The translations under genes and the position numbers were made by a program. 64,000 nt of DNA from an uncultured Pelagibacteraceae bacterium (GTDB taxonomy: Bacteria > Pseudomonadota > Alphaproteobacteria > Pelagibacterales > Pelagibacteraceae): the NCBI GenBank assembly GCA_902571055.1, contig CACGAM010000002.1, positions 62,001-126,000 of the forward strand, written 5' to 3'. Below are positions 36,908 to 45,219 of this stretch, one piece after another. Numbering within the stretch: the first letter of the stretch is position 1; every line of letters begins with the position of its first letter. The notes under the pieces are model-generated. The model worked only from the letters and a program-made list of their open reading frames with translations, was not told the DNA's origin and did not search any database.

Positions 36908-37282
36908 ATGATTTACCAGTGGGATAATAAAAAACCAACAGCTCAAATGTTAGGAAGGTGGCAACCTTTTCATGATGGTCATTATGCTTTATTTGAGGAG
37001 ATAGTAAAAAAAACTGGACAGGTATGTATTCAAATTAGAGATGTTCAAGGAGTTGATGATAATCCATTTGATTTTGATACTGTTAAGAAGAATATTGAGG
37101 ATAGATTAAATCCTAAATATGAAGGGAGGTTTAAGATAATGCTTGTGCCTAACATTACAAATATTTCTTATGGTAGAGGAGTTGGATATAAAATAGATGA
37201 GGTAGTTCTTCCTGAGGAAATTCAAAAAATATCAGCTACAAAAATAAGGGCTAAAATGCGTGAAGAGGGAGAATTGGAGTAA
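36908..37282 (+). CDS. Small cytidylyltransferase-like nucleotidyltransferase
   Basis: The 124-residue protein has the nucleotidyltransferase HxGH signature in GRWQPFHDGHYALFEE and the second conserved ISATKIRAKM near the C terminus, as in NMN adenylyltransferase and related alpha/beta phosphodiesterase-fold enzymes. It is shorter than NadM/NadD. A Shine-Dalgarno (AGGAG) precedes the ATG. The acceptor is unknown; with the APS-kinase-like gene nearby it may act on a nucleotide-activated surface or head-group precursor. Confidence 0.78.
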   Translation: MIYQWDNKKPTAQMLGRWQPFHDGHYALFEEIVKKTGQVCIQIRDVQGVDDNPFDFDTVKKNIEDRLNPKYEGRFKIMLVPNITNISYGRGVGYKIDEVVLPEEIQKISATKIRAKMREEGELE

Positions 37283-37284
37283 AT

Positions 37285-38058
37285 ATGAATGTTATTTCAA
37301 AAGATCTCGGTTCAGGTATAAAATCTATAACATTAAATGATCCTAAGACATATAATTCATTATCATTTAAAACATTAAATGAATTGTCAAAACTGTTAAA
37401 AAAATTTGATGCTGATAGCAAAACAAGAGTAATAATTATAAACGGCAATGGAAAAGGTTTTAGTGCTGGACATAATTTAAAAGAAGTTAAAAGTTTAAAA
37501 GTTAGATCAAAATATTTAAAATTATTTAATTTATGTTCTAAAGTAATGATACAAATTGTTGAAGGCAGGAAACCGGTAATAGCAAAAGTTCATGGTGCAG
37601 CTTTTGCTGCAGGATGTCAGCTAGCTGCGAGTTGCGATCTAGCTTACAGTACTAATGATGCAATATTTGCTACTCCTGGAGTAAATATAGGTCTTTTTTG
37701 TAGTACACCTATGGTAGCAGTAAGCAGAAAGATAAATCGAAAACAAATGATGAAGATGTTGTTAACTGGTGAACCAATTAAAGCGAACTTTGCAAAACAA
37801 ATTGGACTAATCAACGATCATTTCACAAAAAACAAATTAAACAAGGAGGTATTAAATATTGCAAAAAAAATATCTTCCAAATCAAATTTAACTATAAAAA
37901 TTGGTAAAAGAGCTTTTTACAAACAATTAGAGATGCCATTAAATAAAGCTTACAAATACACAAGTGAAATGATGACGCTAAATATGATGGCAATGGATGC
38001 AAAAGAAGGGATTTCAGCATTTTTAGAGAAAAGATCCCCAAAATGGAAACATAGATAA
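37285..38058 (+). CDS. Enoyl-CoA hydratase/isomerase family protein
   Basis: The 257-residue crotonase-fold protein begins two bases after the nucleotidyltransferase gene. Typical elements are ITLNDPKTYNSLSFKTL, the oxyanion-hole region NGKGFSAGHNLKEV, and AKVHGAAFAAGCQLAASCDLAYS. Members hydrate or isomerise acyl-CoA thioesters. The catalytic glutamates of true hydratases are not obvious, and the substrate is unknown. It shares one base with the downstream CoA-binding protein gene (TAATG). Confidence 0.87.
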   Translation: MNVISKDLGSGIKSITLNDPKTYNSLSFKTLNELSKLLKKFDADSKTRVIIINGNGKGFSAGHNLKEVKSLKVRSKYLKLFNLCSKVMIQIVEGRKPVIAKVHGAAFAAGCQLAASCDLAYSTNDAIFATPGVNIGLFCSTPMVAVSRKINRKQMMKMLLTGEPIKANFAKQIGLINDHFTKNKLNKEVLNIAKKISSKSNLTIKIGKRAFYKQLEMPLNKAYKYTSEMMTLNMMAMDAKEGISAFLEKRSPKWKHR

Positions 38059-38525
38059 TGGATGATCAAGAAATAAAAGTTATCTTAGAGAATGCTAAAA
38101 CAATTGCAATGATTGGTATTAGCTCAGAAAAAAAAAAGGAGGATCCAAAGAAAATAAAAAGAAAGCCAGCAAATGTAGTGATGAAATATATGCAAGATTT
38201 TGGATATAAAGTAATACCAATTAATCCTTATGCTGAGGGAGAAATAATAAATGGAGAACAAGTAGTTTCAAGTTTAGAAAAAGTTAAGGAGAAAATTGAT
38301 ATTGTTGATGTCTTTAGACCGTCTGCAGAAGCACCAGGTATTGCAGAGCAAGCAACAAAGATAGGGACAAAAGTCTTATGGTTACAATATGGAATTCACC
38401 ATGAAATCGCTGAGGAAATAGCAAATAAACAAAATATAAAATACATTTCAAATAGATGTATTAAGCAGGAGTATCAAAAAATATTCCAAAAATCTAATCC
38501 AGTCTTTCCAGCATTAAAAAATTAA
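38058..38525 (+). CDS. CoA-binding domain protein, YccU-like
   Basis: The 155-residue protein has a Rossmann CoA-binding domain: TIAMIGISSEKKKEDPKKI, VMKYMQDFGYKVIPINPYA, DIVDVFRPSAEAPGIAEQA and KVLWLQYGIHHEIAEEIA. It resembles YccU-type single-domain proteins related to the N-terminal part of succinyl-CoA synthetase alpha. The biochemical role is unknown. The overlap with the enoyl-CoA hydratase gene suggests a shared CoA-ester function. Confidence 0.85.
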   Translation: MDDQEIKVILENAKTIAMIGISSEKKKEDPKKIKRKPANVVMKYMQDFGYKVIPINPYAEGEIINGEQVVSSLEKVKEKIDIVDVFRPSAEAPGIAEQATKIGTKVLWLQYGIHHEIAEEIANKQNIKYISNRCIKQEYQKIFQKSNPVFPALKN

Positions 38526-38530
38526 AATAT

Positions 38531-39502
38531 TTATCTTTGATATTCTATAAATTTTTTTAAAGATTTATTTAAAAATCTTTCATAAACCATTCCCTCTTTT
38601 TCGTTATAATTTTCATTAAGGAATGATTTTTTCATCTTAAAATCAAATGAAGGTTCAAAAAAAAAAGGGATAGACATTCTTTTTTTCTTATTCCAAATAA
38701 CTCTATGATTAGTTGCCTTATATTTCCCTTTGCTTAAAAATTCCATTGCTCTTCCTGTATTTACTACAAGAGCTCTATTATTAAATGGAACGTTATACCA
38801 TTTTTTGTTCTTTCTATTTTGAACTTGTAATCCACCAGTTTTGTCTTGATATAATACAGTAAATATACCGCTATCAACATGTGTCTCACAACCTAATGCA
38901 ACCCCATCCTGTTTAGAAATTTCAACTGGTTTATTTTGCTTGGGGTAAAAGTTAAATCTCAAAGTGCTCAAAGTCTTATACCTTGAAAACACTTCACTTG
39001 AAATGCAAGGGTTCTTACCATAAAGTTTTATTATTCCTTTAAATAATAGTTCGCTTAAATTAAAAATATTATCAAAGTAATCAGATAAAATTTTAATTGA
39101 TTTTTTTTTAAAACATTTATTCAAATCAATAAATTCTATATATTTATTTTTAACCTTTTTTGAATAAGTTTTAGTAACTTTAAGATCTCCAATATCTAAA
39201 CCTTCTTTGCCATTAACATCATTTGGAAAATAACCTCTATACAAATTGTTATTTTTTCGGTTCCATTTTTTTGGTGCTAACATGAGTTTTTTTTCGCTTT
39301 TTAAGTTAAAAAATAAATTCCCGACTTTTGTAATTTTCTTAATATCACTTTGCCTAATATTATGACCAACTATTTGGAAAAAACCTATTTTAGTACACGC
39401 ATGCTCTATTTTTTGTAATATTTTTTTAGATTTATTATTTTCTACTCCATTTTTTAAGATAAAGGAAATATCGATAGTTGGAATGTAATTTTTTTTTATC
39501 AT
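38531..39502 (-). CDS. Isopenicillin N synthase-like 2-oxoglutarate/Fe(II) oxygenase
   Basis: The 323-residue protein has the DIOX_N start (YIPTIDISFILKNG, CTKIGFFQIVGHNI) and the double-stranded beta-helix core with the HxD pair in ETHVDSGIFTVLYQD. NTGRAMEFLSKGKYKATNHRV supplies the distal histidine and the substrate Arg region. It hydroxylates or desaturates a small molecule using 2-oxoglutarate and oxygen; the substrate is unknown. It is the last gene of a six-gene minus-strand run that ends near the carnitine genes and overlaps the EamA gene by four bases. Confidence 0.87.
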   Translation of the reverse strand: MIKKNYIPTIDISFILKNGVENNKSKKILQKIEHACTKIGFFQIVGHNIRQSDIKKITKVGNLFFNLKSEKKLMLAPKKWNRKNNNLYRGYFPNDVNGKEGLDIGDLKVTKTYSKKVKNKYIEFIDLNKCFKKKSIKILSDYFDNIFNLSELLFKGIIKLYGKNPCISSEVFSRYKTLSTLRFNFYPKQNKPVEISKQDGVALGCETHVDSGIFTVLYQDKTGGLQVQNRKNKKWYNVPFNNRALVVNTGRAMEFLSKGKYKATNHRVIWNKKKRMSIPFFFEPSFDFKMKKSFLNENYNEKEGMVYERFLNKSLKKFIEYQR

Positions 39503-40461
39503 CTATTAACAGTTGGTGTATCAGTTGCAATCATTTGACCTTTTACTTTTTCTCTATAGTAAATATAAACACCGGCAGCTATAATAATTGAGGCACCAAA
39601 AAATGTTCTAGGTAAAGGAATTGTTTCAAATAAAATATACCCAGCAAGCATTGCCCAAATGATATATGAGTATTCGAATAAAGAAATGATAGAAGGTGAT
39701 GCAATACTATAAGCTGAGAAAACGCATAAAAACGATATAAAAGCAACTATACCCATTACAACTACATAAGGCCATGCCTCTGAAGGATTTGTAAACCACT
39801 CTCTGGTAATGAATTGGAAAGTCGGATCAGAGAAAGTATTAAATTTACCGTCACCACTAACTAAAAAAATTATTATTCCTGCAGAAATAGCGAATACATA
39901 CAACCAAGACATTTGTGTATAAATATCATCTTTGTCAGAAGTATATTTAGTTATAGTCATCGAAATAGCATAACAAATAGCGCAAGCTACTGGTGCAAGT
40001 TTAAGAAAATTAAATTCCTCTAGTGTTGGATTTAAAACTATAATTACACCAATAAAACCTACAACGATCGCTGACCATCTTCTAATACCAATTTGCTCTT
40101 TTAGAAAAAATTTTGCAAACATAGACATAAAAAATGGGCAAGAGAAAAACAAAGCACTTGTCATTGCAAGTGTCATAAAGGTCAAAGAGATATAAAAAAA
40201 ACTAAAACCAAAAAAGAAACATACAACTCTTAAAAGTGTTAACAAAGGATAATGTGTTTTAAAAGAAACTTTACGCTTTGTTATTAACACTAAGGCTAAA
40301 AGTAGACTTGCTTGTATTATTGTTCTTATTAAGTACAGCTCAAATAACGCAATATCGTTATATATAAATTTTATCAAAGAATCTTGAATGGAAAAAAAAG
40401 CCATTCCAGTCATTATGTATAAAATACCTTTTGTATTTTGATCTTTAACCATTGGCGACAT
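39499..40461 (-). CDS. EamA/DMT family transporter
   Basis: The 320-residue membrane protein has ten predicted hydrophobic segments in two repeats of the EamA domain (GILYIMTGMAFFSIQDSLIKF and a second half from YAISMTITKYTSD). FFYISLTFMTLAMTSALFFSCPFFM and VVGFIGVIIVLNP are typical of the family. Members transport metabolites such as amino acids, often outward. It overlaps the IPNS-like oxygenase gene and lies 26 bases from the GMC gene, so it probably handles a compound of that pathway. Confidence 0.9.
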   Translation of the reverse strand: MSPMVKDQNTKGILYIMTGMAFFSIQDSLIKFIYNDIALFELYLIRTIIQASLLLALVLITKRKVSFKTHYPLLTLLRVVCFFFGFSFFYISLTFMTLAMTSALFFSCPFFMSMFAKFFLKEQIGIRRWSAIVVGFIGVIIVLNPTLEEFNFLKLAPVACAICYAISMTITKYTSDKDDIYTQMSWLYVFAISAGIIIFLVSGDGKFNTFSDPTFQFITREWFTNPSEAWPYVVVMGIVAFISFLCVFSAYSIASPSIISLFEYSYIIWAMLAGYILFETIPLPRTFFGASIIIAAGVYIYYREKVKGQMIATDTPTVNR

Positions 40462-40487
40462 ATACCAAAGTTTTTTTGAACTTTATA

Positions 40488-42071
40488 TTAATTTAAAATG
40501 ATGTCCGAAGCTTTTTCTGCTACCATGATTACTGGTGCATTCAAATTTCCGCTAGTAATTTCAGGAAGGACTGATGCATCAGCAACTCTTATGCCTTCAA
40601 GTCCATGAATTTTCAGCTTTTGGTCTACAACCGCTGATTTATCAATGCCCATTTTGAGCGTACATGAGGGATGATAAGCTGTCTCAGCTTTTGATCTTAT
40701 ATACTCAACAATAGTTTCATCAGATGTAGCATCCTCACCAGGTCCTATTTCTTTTCCTGCATACTCCTTAAGAGAATTCTGTTTGAGTATATTTCTTGCA
40801 ACTTTCACGCATTCAATTGTCTGCTTCATATCATCTTCATGCTCTAAATAATTAAATTTAATAGTTGGAGCGTCAAAAATATTTGAACTTTTTAATTTTA
40901 TATTTCCTCTACTTTTTGGATGATTAGGACTTGCATGTAATTGAAAACCGTGTCTATCAGGGTCAACTAAACCATGGTCAATTACAAATGCAGGAAAAAA
41001 ATGAAATTGAATATTAGGATATTCCTGTTCTGGCGAGGATTTACAAAAACCTCCTGCTTCTAAGAATGAATAAGAGCAAGGTCCTTTTTTTGATAAGAAC
41101 CATTGAATTCCGATTCTAACCATATTAATTTTATTAACATAAGAGTAAAGTGTTAAAGGTTTTTTACATTCTTGTTGTATATAAACCTCAAGGTGATCTT
41201 GAAGGTTAGTACCAACGCCTTCTAAATTATGAATAACATCTATTCCATTTTCTCTTAAATGATCTCCTGGACCTATTCCAGATAGCATTAGTATTTGTGG
41301 AGAGTTAATTGCACCAGCGCTTAAAATAATCTCTTTATTTGAGTAGATTTTTTCAACTTTTTTGTTTTTGCTTAAAATTTCTACACCAATTGCTTTCTTT
41401 CCATCAAATAATATTCTTTTGACATATTTTTCAGTTAGAATTTTTAAATTATTTCTAGATTTAGCTGGTTTTAAATAATATTTAGAAACACTTGCTCTTT
41501 CACCTTTATGTATGGTTACGTCATACATTCCAAAGCCTTCTTGATCTTTGCCGTTCATATCTGAATTTATTTTATATCCAGCTTCTCCAGCAGAACTTAT
41601 AAATGCCTTAAAAAGAGGGTTTGAGTTTTTTGATTGGTTAACTGGTAAAATACCATCACCACCTCTATATTCATTTTCTCCTTCAGACCAAGTTTCAATT
41701 TTCTTAAAATAAGGTAAAACATTTTCATAAGACCACTCATTAAGTCCCATTTTAGCCCATCTTGAGTAATCATTAGGATTTCCTCTAACATAAACCATCC
41801 CATTATGTGCAGAACAGCCACCAATCATTTTTCCTCTTGGACAAAAAATTTTTCTATTATTTAAGTGTGGTTCAGGCTCAGAATAATATTTATAATTATA
41901 ATTAGGATCATGCATAGCATAAAGTATCGCTAATGGCATATTGACTTTCCAAATATCGCTATCTTTGCCTGCCTCTATAAGTAAAACATTATTATTTGAA
42001 TTCTCACTTAGTCTATTGGCTAATACACAACCAGCAGATCCCCCACCGATTATTATATAATCAAAATTCAT
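40488..42071 (-). CDS. GMC-family FAD oxidoreductase, choline dehydrogenase-like
   Basis: The 527-residue flavoenzyme begins with the FAD-binding motif YIIIGGGSAGCVLANRLSE. It contains the GMC signature CPRGKMIGGCSAHNGMVYVRGNPNDY and LSAGAINSPQILMLSGIG, and ends with AYHPSCTLKMG and DASVLPEITSGNLNAPVIMVAEKA. It resembles BetA, which oxidises choline to betaine aldehyde, but this family also oxidises other alcohols. Location three bases from a TauD-type oxygenase and within the carnitine block suggests an alcohol derived from a quaternary amine. No betaine aldehyde dehydrogenase is directly adjacent. Confidence 0.88.
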   Translation of the reverse strand: MNFDYIIIGGGSAGCVLANRLSENSNNNVLLIEAGKDSDIWKVNMPLAILYAMHDPNYNYKYYSEPEPHLNNRKIFCPRGKMIGGCSAHNGMVYVRGNPNDYSRWAKMGLNEWSYENVLPYFKKIETWSEGENEYRGGDGILPVNQSKNSNPLFKAFISSAGEAGYKINSDMNGKDQEGFGMYDVTIHKGERASVSKYYLKPAKSRNNLKILTEKYVKRILFDGKKAIGVEILSKNKKVEKIYSNKEIILSAGAINSPQILMLSGIGPGDHLRENGIDVIHNLEGVGTNLQDHLEVYIQQECKKPLTLYSYVNKINMVRIGIQWFLSKKGPCSYSFLEAGGFCKSSPEQEYPNIQFHFFPAFVIDHGLVDPDRHGFQLHASPNHPKSRGNIKLKSSNIFDAPTIKFNYLEHEDDMKQTIECVKVARNILKQNSLKEYAGKEIGPGEDATSDETIVEYIRSKAETAYHPSCTLKMGIDKSAVVDQKLKIHGLEGIRVADASVLPEITSGNLNAPVIMVAEKASDIILN

Positions 42072-42074
42072 AAT

Positions 42075-42902
42075 TTATTTTGGTTCATCGCCTTCAATTG
42101 CTATTCTATCCATAACTCTTTCATAGCCTAAACCGCGACCAGGAAAAAAATCACTTAATCCTTGATGTAGGAGTGATCTGTTATCCCAAATAGCTACTGC
42201 ATTTTCTGTCCATCTAATCCTACAAGTAAAATCTAACCTTTCTTGATGTTCAAAAATTTTTTTTAATATTTCATTACTCTCTCTTTCACTCAAATCTAAT
42301 ATTTTTTTGGTGTACATAGAATTAACAAATAAAATTTTATTTCCAGTTTCTGGGTGAACTCTAACTATAGGGTGAATATTTGAATATTCTTCTAAATTCC
42401 CATTTCCTTGCATCTCTTTATAATTTTCAGTAAACGCGGCTGCACCTAAGGAACTATGAACTGCCTTTTTTCCTTTAATTTTATTCTTAATATCGTTATC
42501 TAAAGTTTCGTATGCTAACTCCATGTTTGAAAACATTGTATCTCCACCTACAGGCGGGATTTTATGAGATCTTAATATTATAACTTTAGTTGGTTTTGGG
42601 TTGTAGCTTACATCTGTATGCCAACCTTCACCCCATTGATGTTTTTCATCCGGTGCTTTAATAATTCTTAAAATTTCTGGATAGTTTTTTCTAGCTTTGA
42701 CATATACGTGTTTTTCAAGCGGTCCAAAGTGTTTCGCTAGTTCCATTTGCTCATCTGATGAAATATCCTGATCTCTAAAGAAAACTACTTTATGTTCTAG
42801 CATTAAGGAATTAATCTTTTCCCAATTTTCTTTTGAGGTATCTTTTAAGCTAATACCTTTAATTTCAGCACCTAGAGCACCTGAAAGTAAATTAATTTCC
42901 AT
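42075..42902 (-). CDS. TauD/TfdA-family 2-oxoglutarate dioxygenase
   Basis: The 275-residue protein has the TauD fold with His95 and Asp97 in GEGWHTDVSYNPKPT, and the distal His in NRSLLHQGLSDF followed by an Arg (YERVMDR) that would bind 2-oxoglutarate. The N-terminal segment LGAEIKGISLKD and FFRDQDISSDEQ are typical. Taurine is one possible substrate, but the setting among carnitine genes and a GMC oxidoreductase makes a quaternary amine or related acid more likely. Confidence 0.85.
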   Translation of the reverse strand: MEINLLSGALGAEIKGISLKDTSKENWEKINSLMLEHKVVFFRDQDISSDEQMELAKHFGPLEKHVYVKARKNYPEILRIIKAPDEKHQWGEGWHTDVSYNPKPTKVIILRSHKIPPVGGDTMFSNMELAYETLDNDIKNKIKGKKAVHSSLGAAAFTENYKEMQGNGNLEEYSNIHPIVRVHPETGNKILFVNSMYTKKILDLSERESNEILKKIFEHQERLDFTCRIRWTENAVAIWDNRSLLHQGLSDFFPGRGLGYERVMDRIAIEGDEPK

Positions 42903-42951
42903 TATTTAAGAATATATATTGCCTTTAAATTTGTCACTAAGAATTTTAAAA

Positions 42952-43422
42952 TTATTTTTTTAATTTTGATAAAAATTTTAAATTATCGATTTTAAAATTA
43001 TCTTTATGCTTTAATATATATTCATCCATTATTTGAACTTTCTCTTTTTCAAATTCTGCTACTTTTCTTTCAGCTAAATCTACATATAGAGATAACGCCT
43101 CAATTGTTGATGCAACATATTTTTTCTCACTATGAACCATTTCAAGCTTATATAGAATCCTTTTTTTATCATGATCACAAAAAGTTAAATTAACCTCAAC
43201 CTCATCACCTTCTTGGACCTCTTGGTTATATGTAATATGGGACTCAACAACCATAGTACTCTTTTTTGTATTTTTGGCTGACTCTTCACCCATTTTAAAT
43301 AATGTCATTAATTCTTCTGATCCATATTGATCAAAAATCAAGACATAATATGCTACATTCATATGGCCATTGTAATCGGTCCACTCTTTTTTAATTTTTT
43401 GTTTAGTTAAAAATATACTCAT
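42952..43422 (-). CDS. Hotdog-fold thioesterase, CdhB-like
   Basis: The 156-residue protein has the 4-hydroxybenzoyl-CoA thioesterase-type start (KKEWTDYNGHMNVAYYVLIFDQYGSEELM) and a beta-sheet region VESHITYNQEVQEGDEVEVNLTF. In bacterial carnitine catabolism a thioesterase (CdhB in Pseudomonas) hydrolyses betainyl-CoA to glycine betaine, and the divergently transcribed BKACE and carnitine dehydrogenase genes nearby support that role here. It overlaps the CitE-like gene by four bases. Confidence 0.78.
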   Translation of the reverse strand: MSIFLTKQKIKKEWTDYNGHMNVAYYVLIFDQYGSEELMTLFKMGEESAKNTKKSTMVVESHITYNQEVQEGDEVEVNLTFCDHDKKRILYKLEMVHSEKKYVASTIEALSLYVDLAERKVAEFEKEKVQIMDEYILKHKDNFKIDNLKFLSKLKK

Positions 43423-44276
43423 TGATTTATTTTATCTGCTACTAATATTCTTCTTTTCATTTCTCTAAGTACAGGTTTTTCAATCAATTTACCGTCTATA
43501 ACAACTAGCCCTGTATCAGAAGCATTAAATTGATCTATAATTCTTTTAGCTTTTATTATTTCTTCATTAGATGGTGTAAAAACTTCATTTAAAATATTAA
43601 TTTGTTTAGGGTGAATAGACCCTTTGCCTGTGAAGCCTAAATTTCTAACAAGTTCTGCCTCTTTTTTCATTCCATCCATATCTTCTAGATCTAAATAGGG
43701 AACATCTATAACATCAATTCCAACACTTGCTCCGGCGTGTACCAATTTAGATCTTGCATAAATAAGATTTTCATAACTATTTGGAACTCTTAGCTCTGCA
43801 GCCATATCAACTCCTCCAAAATACAATGCAACAATTCTTTTACTTGCATGAGCAATATCATAAATATTTTCAAGAGCCTCATTTGTTTCCATTATAACAT
43901 GAAGATCAGTATCCAAGTTACAATCAGTTAATAAATCATCAATGAAAGTTATCTCATCCGGCGTTTTGACTTTTGGTAGCATTAAAGCTTTGACATTTAA
44001 CTTACTTGAAATAAAAGCCTCTAAATCTAAAAGGCCAGGTTTAGTCCTTTGACAATTCACTCTTACAACTAGTTCAACATCGTTATTAATTTTCAAATTT
44101 TTTAATGCATTAATTGTATTTTTTCTCGCTTCATCCTTATCTTTAATGGCAATTCCATCCTCTAATTCAATGCAGACCATATCTGCACCAGAGGCTAGCG
44201 CTTTTGGGAACATTTCTGGGTTCAGACCAGGTGTAAAAATAAAGCTACGTCGTACTTTTATTTTATTTAAATCCAT
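43419..44276 (-). CDS. HpcH/HpaI aldolase / citrate lyase beta-like protein
   Basis: The 285-residue CitE-like protein has RRSFIFTPGLNPEMFPKALASGADMVCIELEDGI, an acidic Mg site (HVIMETNEALENI), YFGGVDMAAELR and GFTGKGSIHPKQI, matching malyl-CoA/citramalyl-CoA lyase relatives. Citrate lyase itself is unlikely because no alpha or gamma subunit is present. It may cleave or hydrolyse a CoA ester made in the same block. It is first in the minus-strand operon and divergent from the BKACE gene. Confidence 0.85.
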   Translation of the reverse strand: MDLNKIKVRRSFIFTPGLNPEMFPKALASGADMVCIELEDGIAIKDKDEARKNTINALKNLKINNDVELVVRVNCQRTKPGLLDLEAFISSKLNVKALMLPKVKTPDEITFIDDLLTDCNLDTDLHVIMETNEALENIYDIAHASKRIVALYFGGVDMAAELRVPNSYENLIYARSKLVHAGASVGIDVIDVPYLDLEDMDGMKKEAELVRNLGFTGKGSIHPKQINILNEVFTPSNEEIIKAKRIIDQFNASDTGLVVIDGKLIEKPVLREMKRRILVADKINQ

Positions 44277-44282
44277 TTAATT

Positions 44283-44288
44283 ATTATA
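44283..44288 (-). promoter_or_regulatory. -10 element of the CitE/thioesterase operon
   Basis: A perfect TATAAT on the minus strand ends six bases before the ATG of the CitE-like gene, so the transcript could be leaderless. A -35 element is not obvious. The 58-base gap also has to carry the promoter of the divergent BKACE gene, for which TATTAT near 44312 is a candidate. Confidence 0.35.
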
Positions 44289-44334
44289 CCCTATAATTTT
44301 AGATAATTTGATATTATACTTCTAATAAATTAAA

Positions 44335-45219
44335 ATGAACAATAAAGTATTTATCTCATGTGCAGTAACAGGATCTGGTGACACTGCTAGCAAACATCCT
44401 GATTTACCAAAAACTCCAGAGCAAATTGCAAAAGCTTCAATAGAGGCAGCAAAAGCTGGGGCCGCAATTGCGCATATTCATGTAAGAGAGGAGGATGGAA
44501 CTCCTAGTAGAAGATTAGAACTTTATAAAGAAGTTGTTGATAGAGTCAGATCTTCAGATACAGATGTTGTTCTTAATTTAACCACAGGGATGGGAGGAGA
44601 CCTTGATATCGGAGAAAAAAATCCCTTAGAGTTTGGCCCACTAACTGACATGATCAATGTGATGGAAAGAATTGCAAATGCAGAACAATTTCTACCAGAA
44701 ATATGCACATTAGATTGTGGAACCTTAAATTTTGGCGATGGATCTGTTATTACAGTTAATACACCAAGAGATCTAAGAAGGGCTGCAAAAAAATTACAAG
44801 AAATAAAAGTAAAACCAGAAATCGAAGCGTTTGACCTTGGTAATATGTGGTTTGGAGCTCAGCTTTATCAAGAGGGTTTGTTAAGTGACCCACCAATGTT
44901 TCAAATGTGTTTAGGAATTCCATGGGGAGCACCTGCTACTCCATTAGCTATGCAAGCAATGAAAGACATCATGCCCAAGGAGGCTGTATGGTCTGGTTTT
45001 GCAATTTCAAGAAATGAAATGCCTTATGTTGCACAAACTGTTGTTATGGGAGGAAATCCAAGGGTTGGATTGGAAGATAATCTTTATATATCCAAAGGTA
45101 AGTTAGCTACAAACCCTCAATTAGTTGAGAAGGCTAGACGAATAGTTGAAGATTTAGGCGCATCCATCATGACGCCACAAGAAACAAGAGAGAAATTAAA
45201 ACTTGTAAAACACAAGTAA
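44335..45219 (+). CDS. BKACE family (beta-keto acid cleavage), dehydrocarnitine type
   Basis: The 294-residue zinc TIM-barrel enzyme (DUF849) has the metal ligands His47 and His49 in AAIAHIHVREEDG and the conserved late GLEDNLYISKGKLA. BKACE enzymes condense a beta-keto acid with acetyl-CoA. The carnitine-pathway member (CdhC) turns 3-dehydrocarnitine and acetyl-CoA into betainyl-CoA and acetoacetate. One-base overlap with the carnitine-dehydrogenase-like gene makes this the likely substrate. Confidence 0.87.
   Translation: MNNKVFISCAVTGSGDTASKHPDLPKTPEQIAKASIEAAKAGAAIAHIHVREEDGTPSRRLELYKEVVDRVRSSDTDVVLNLTTGMGGDLDIGEKNPLEFGPLTDMINVMERIANAEQFLPEICTLDCGTLNFGDGSVITVNTPRDLRRAAKKLQEIKVKPEIEAFDLGNMWFGAQLYQEGLLSDPPMFQMCLGIPWGAPATPLAMQAMKDIMPKEAVWSGFAISRNEMPYVAQTVVMGGNPRVGLEDNLYISKGKLATNPQLVEKARRIVEDLGASIMTPQETREKLKLVKHK

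Noticed and set aside
42075-42902. Taurine dioxygenase (tauD)
   Set aside because: The fold and Fe ligands fit, but no taurine transporter (tauABC) is present and the context is quaternary-amine metabolism, so the specific name was not used.
43419-44276. Citrate lyase beta subunit (citE) proper
   Set aside because: No citD, citF or accessory genes nearby; stand-alone CitE-like proteins usually act on malyl- or citramalyl-CoA type esters.
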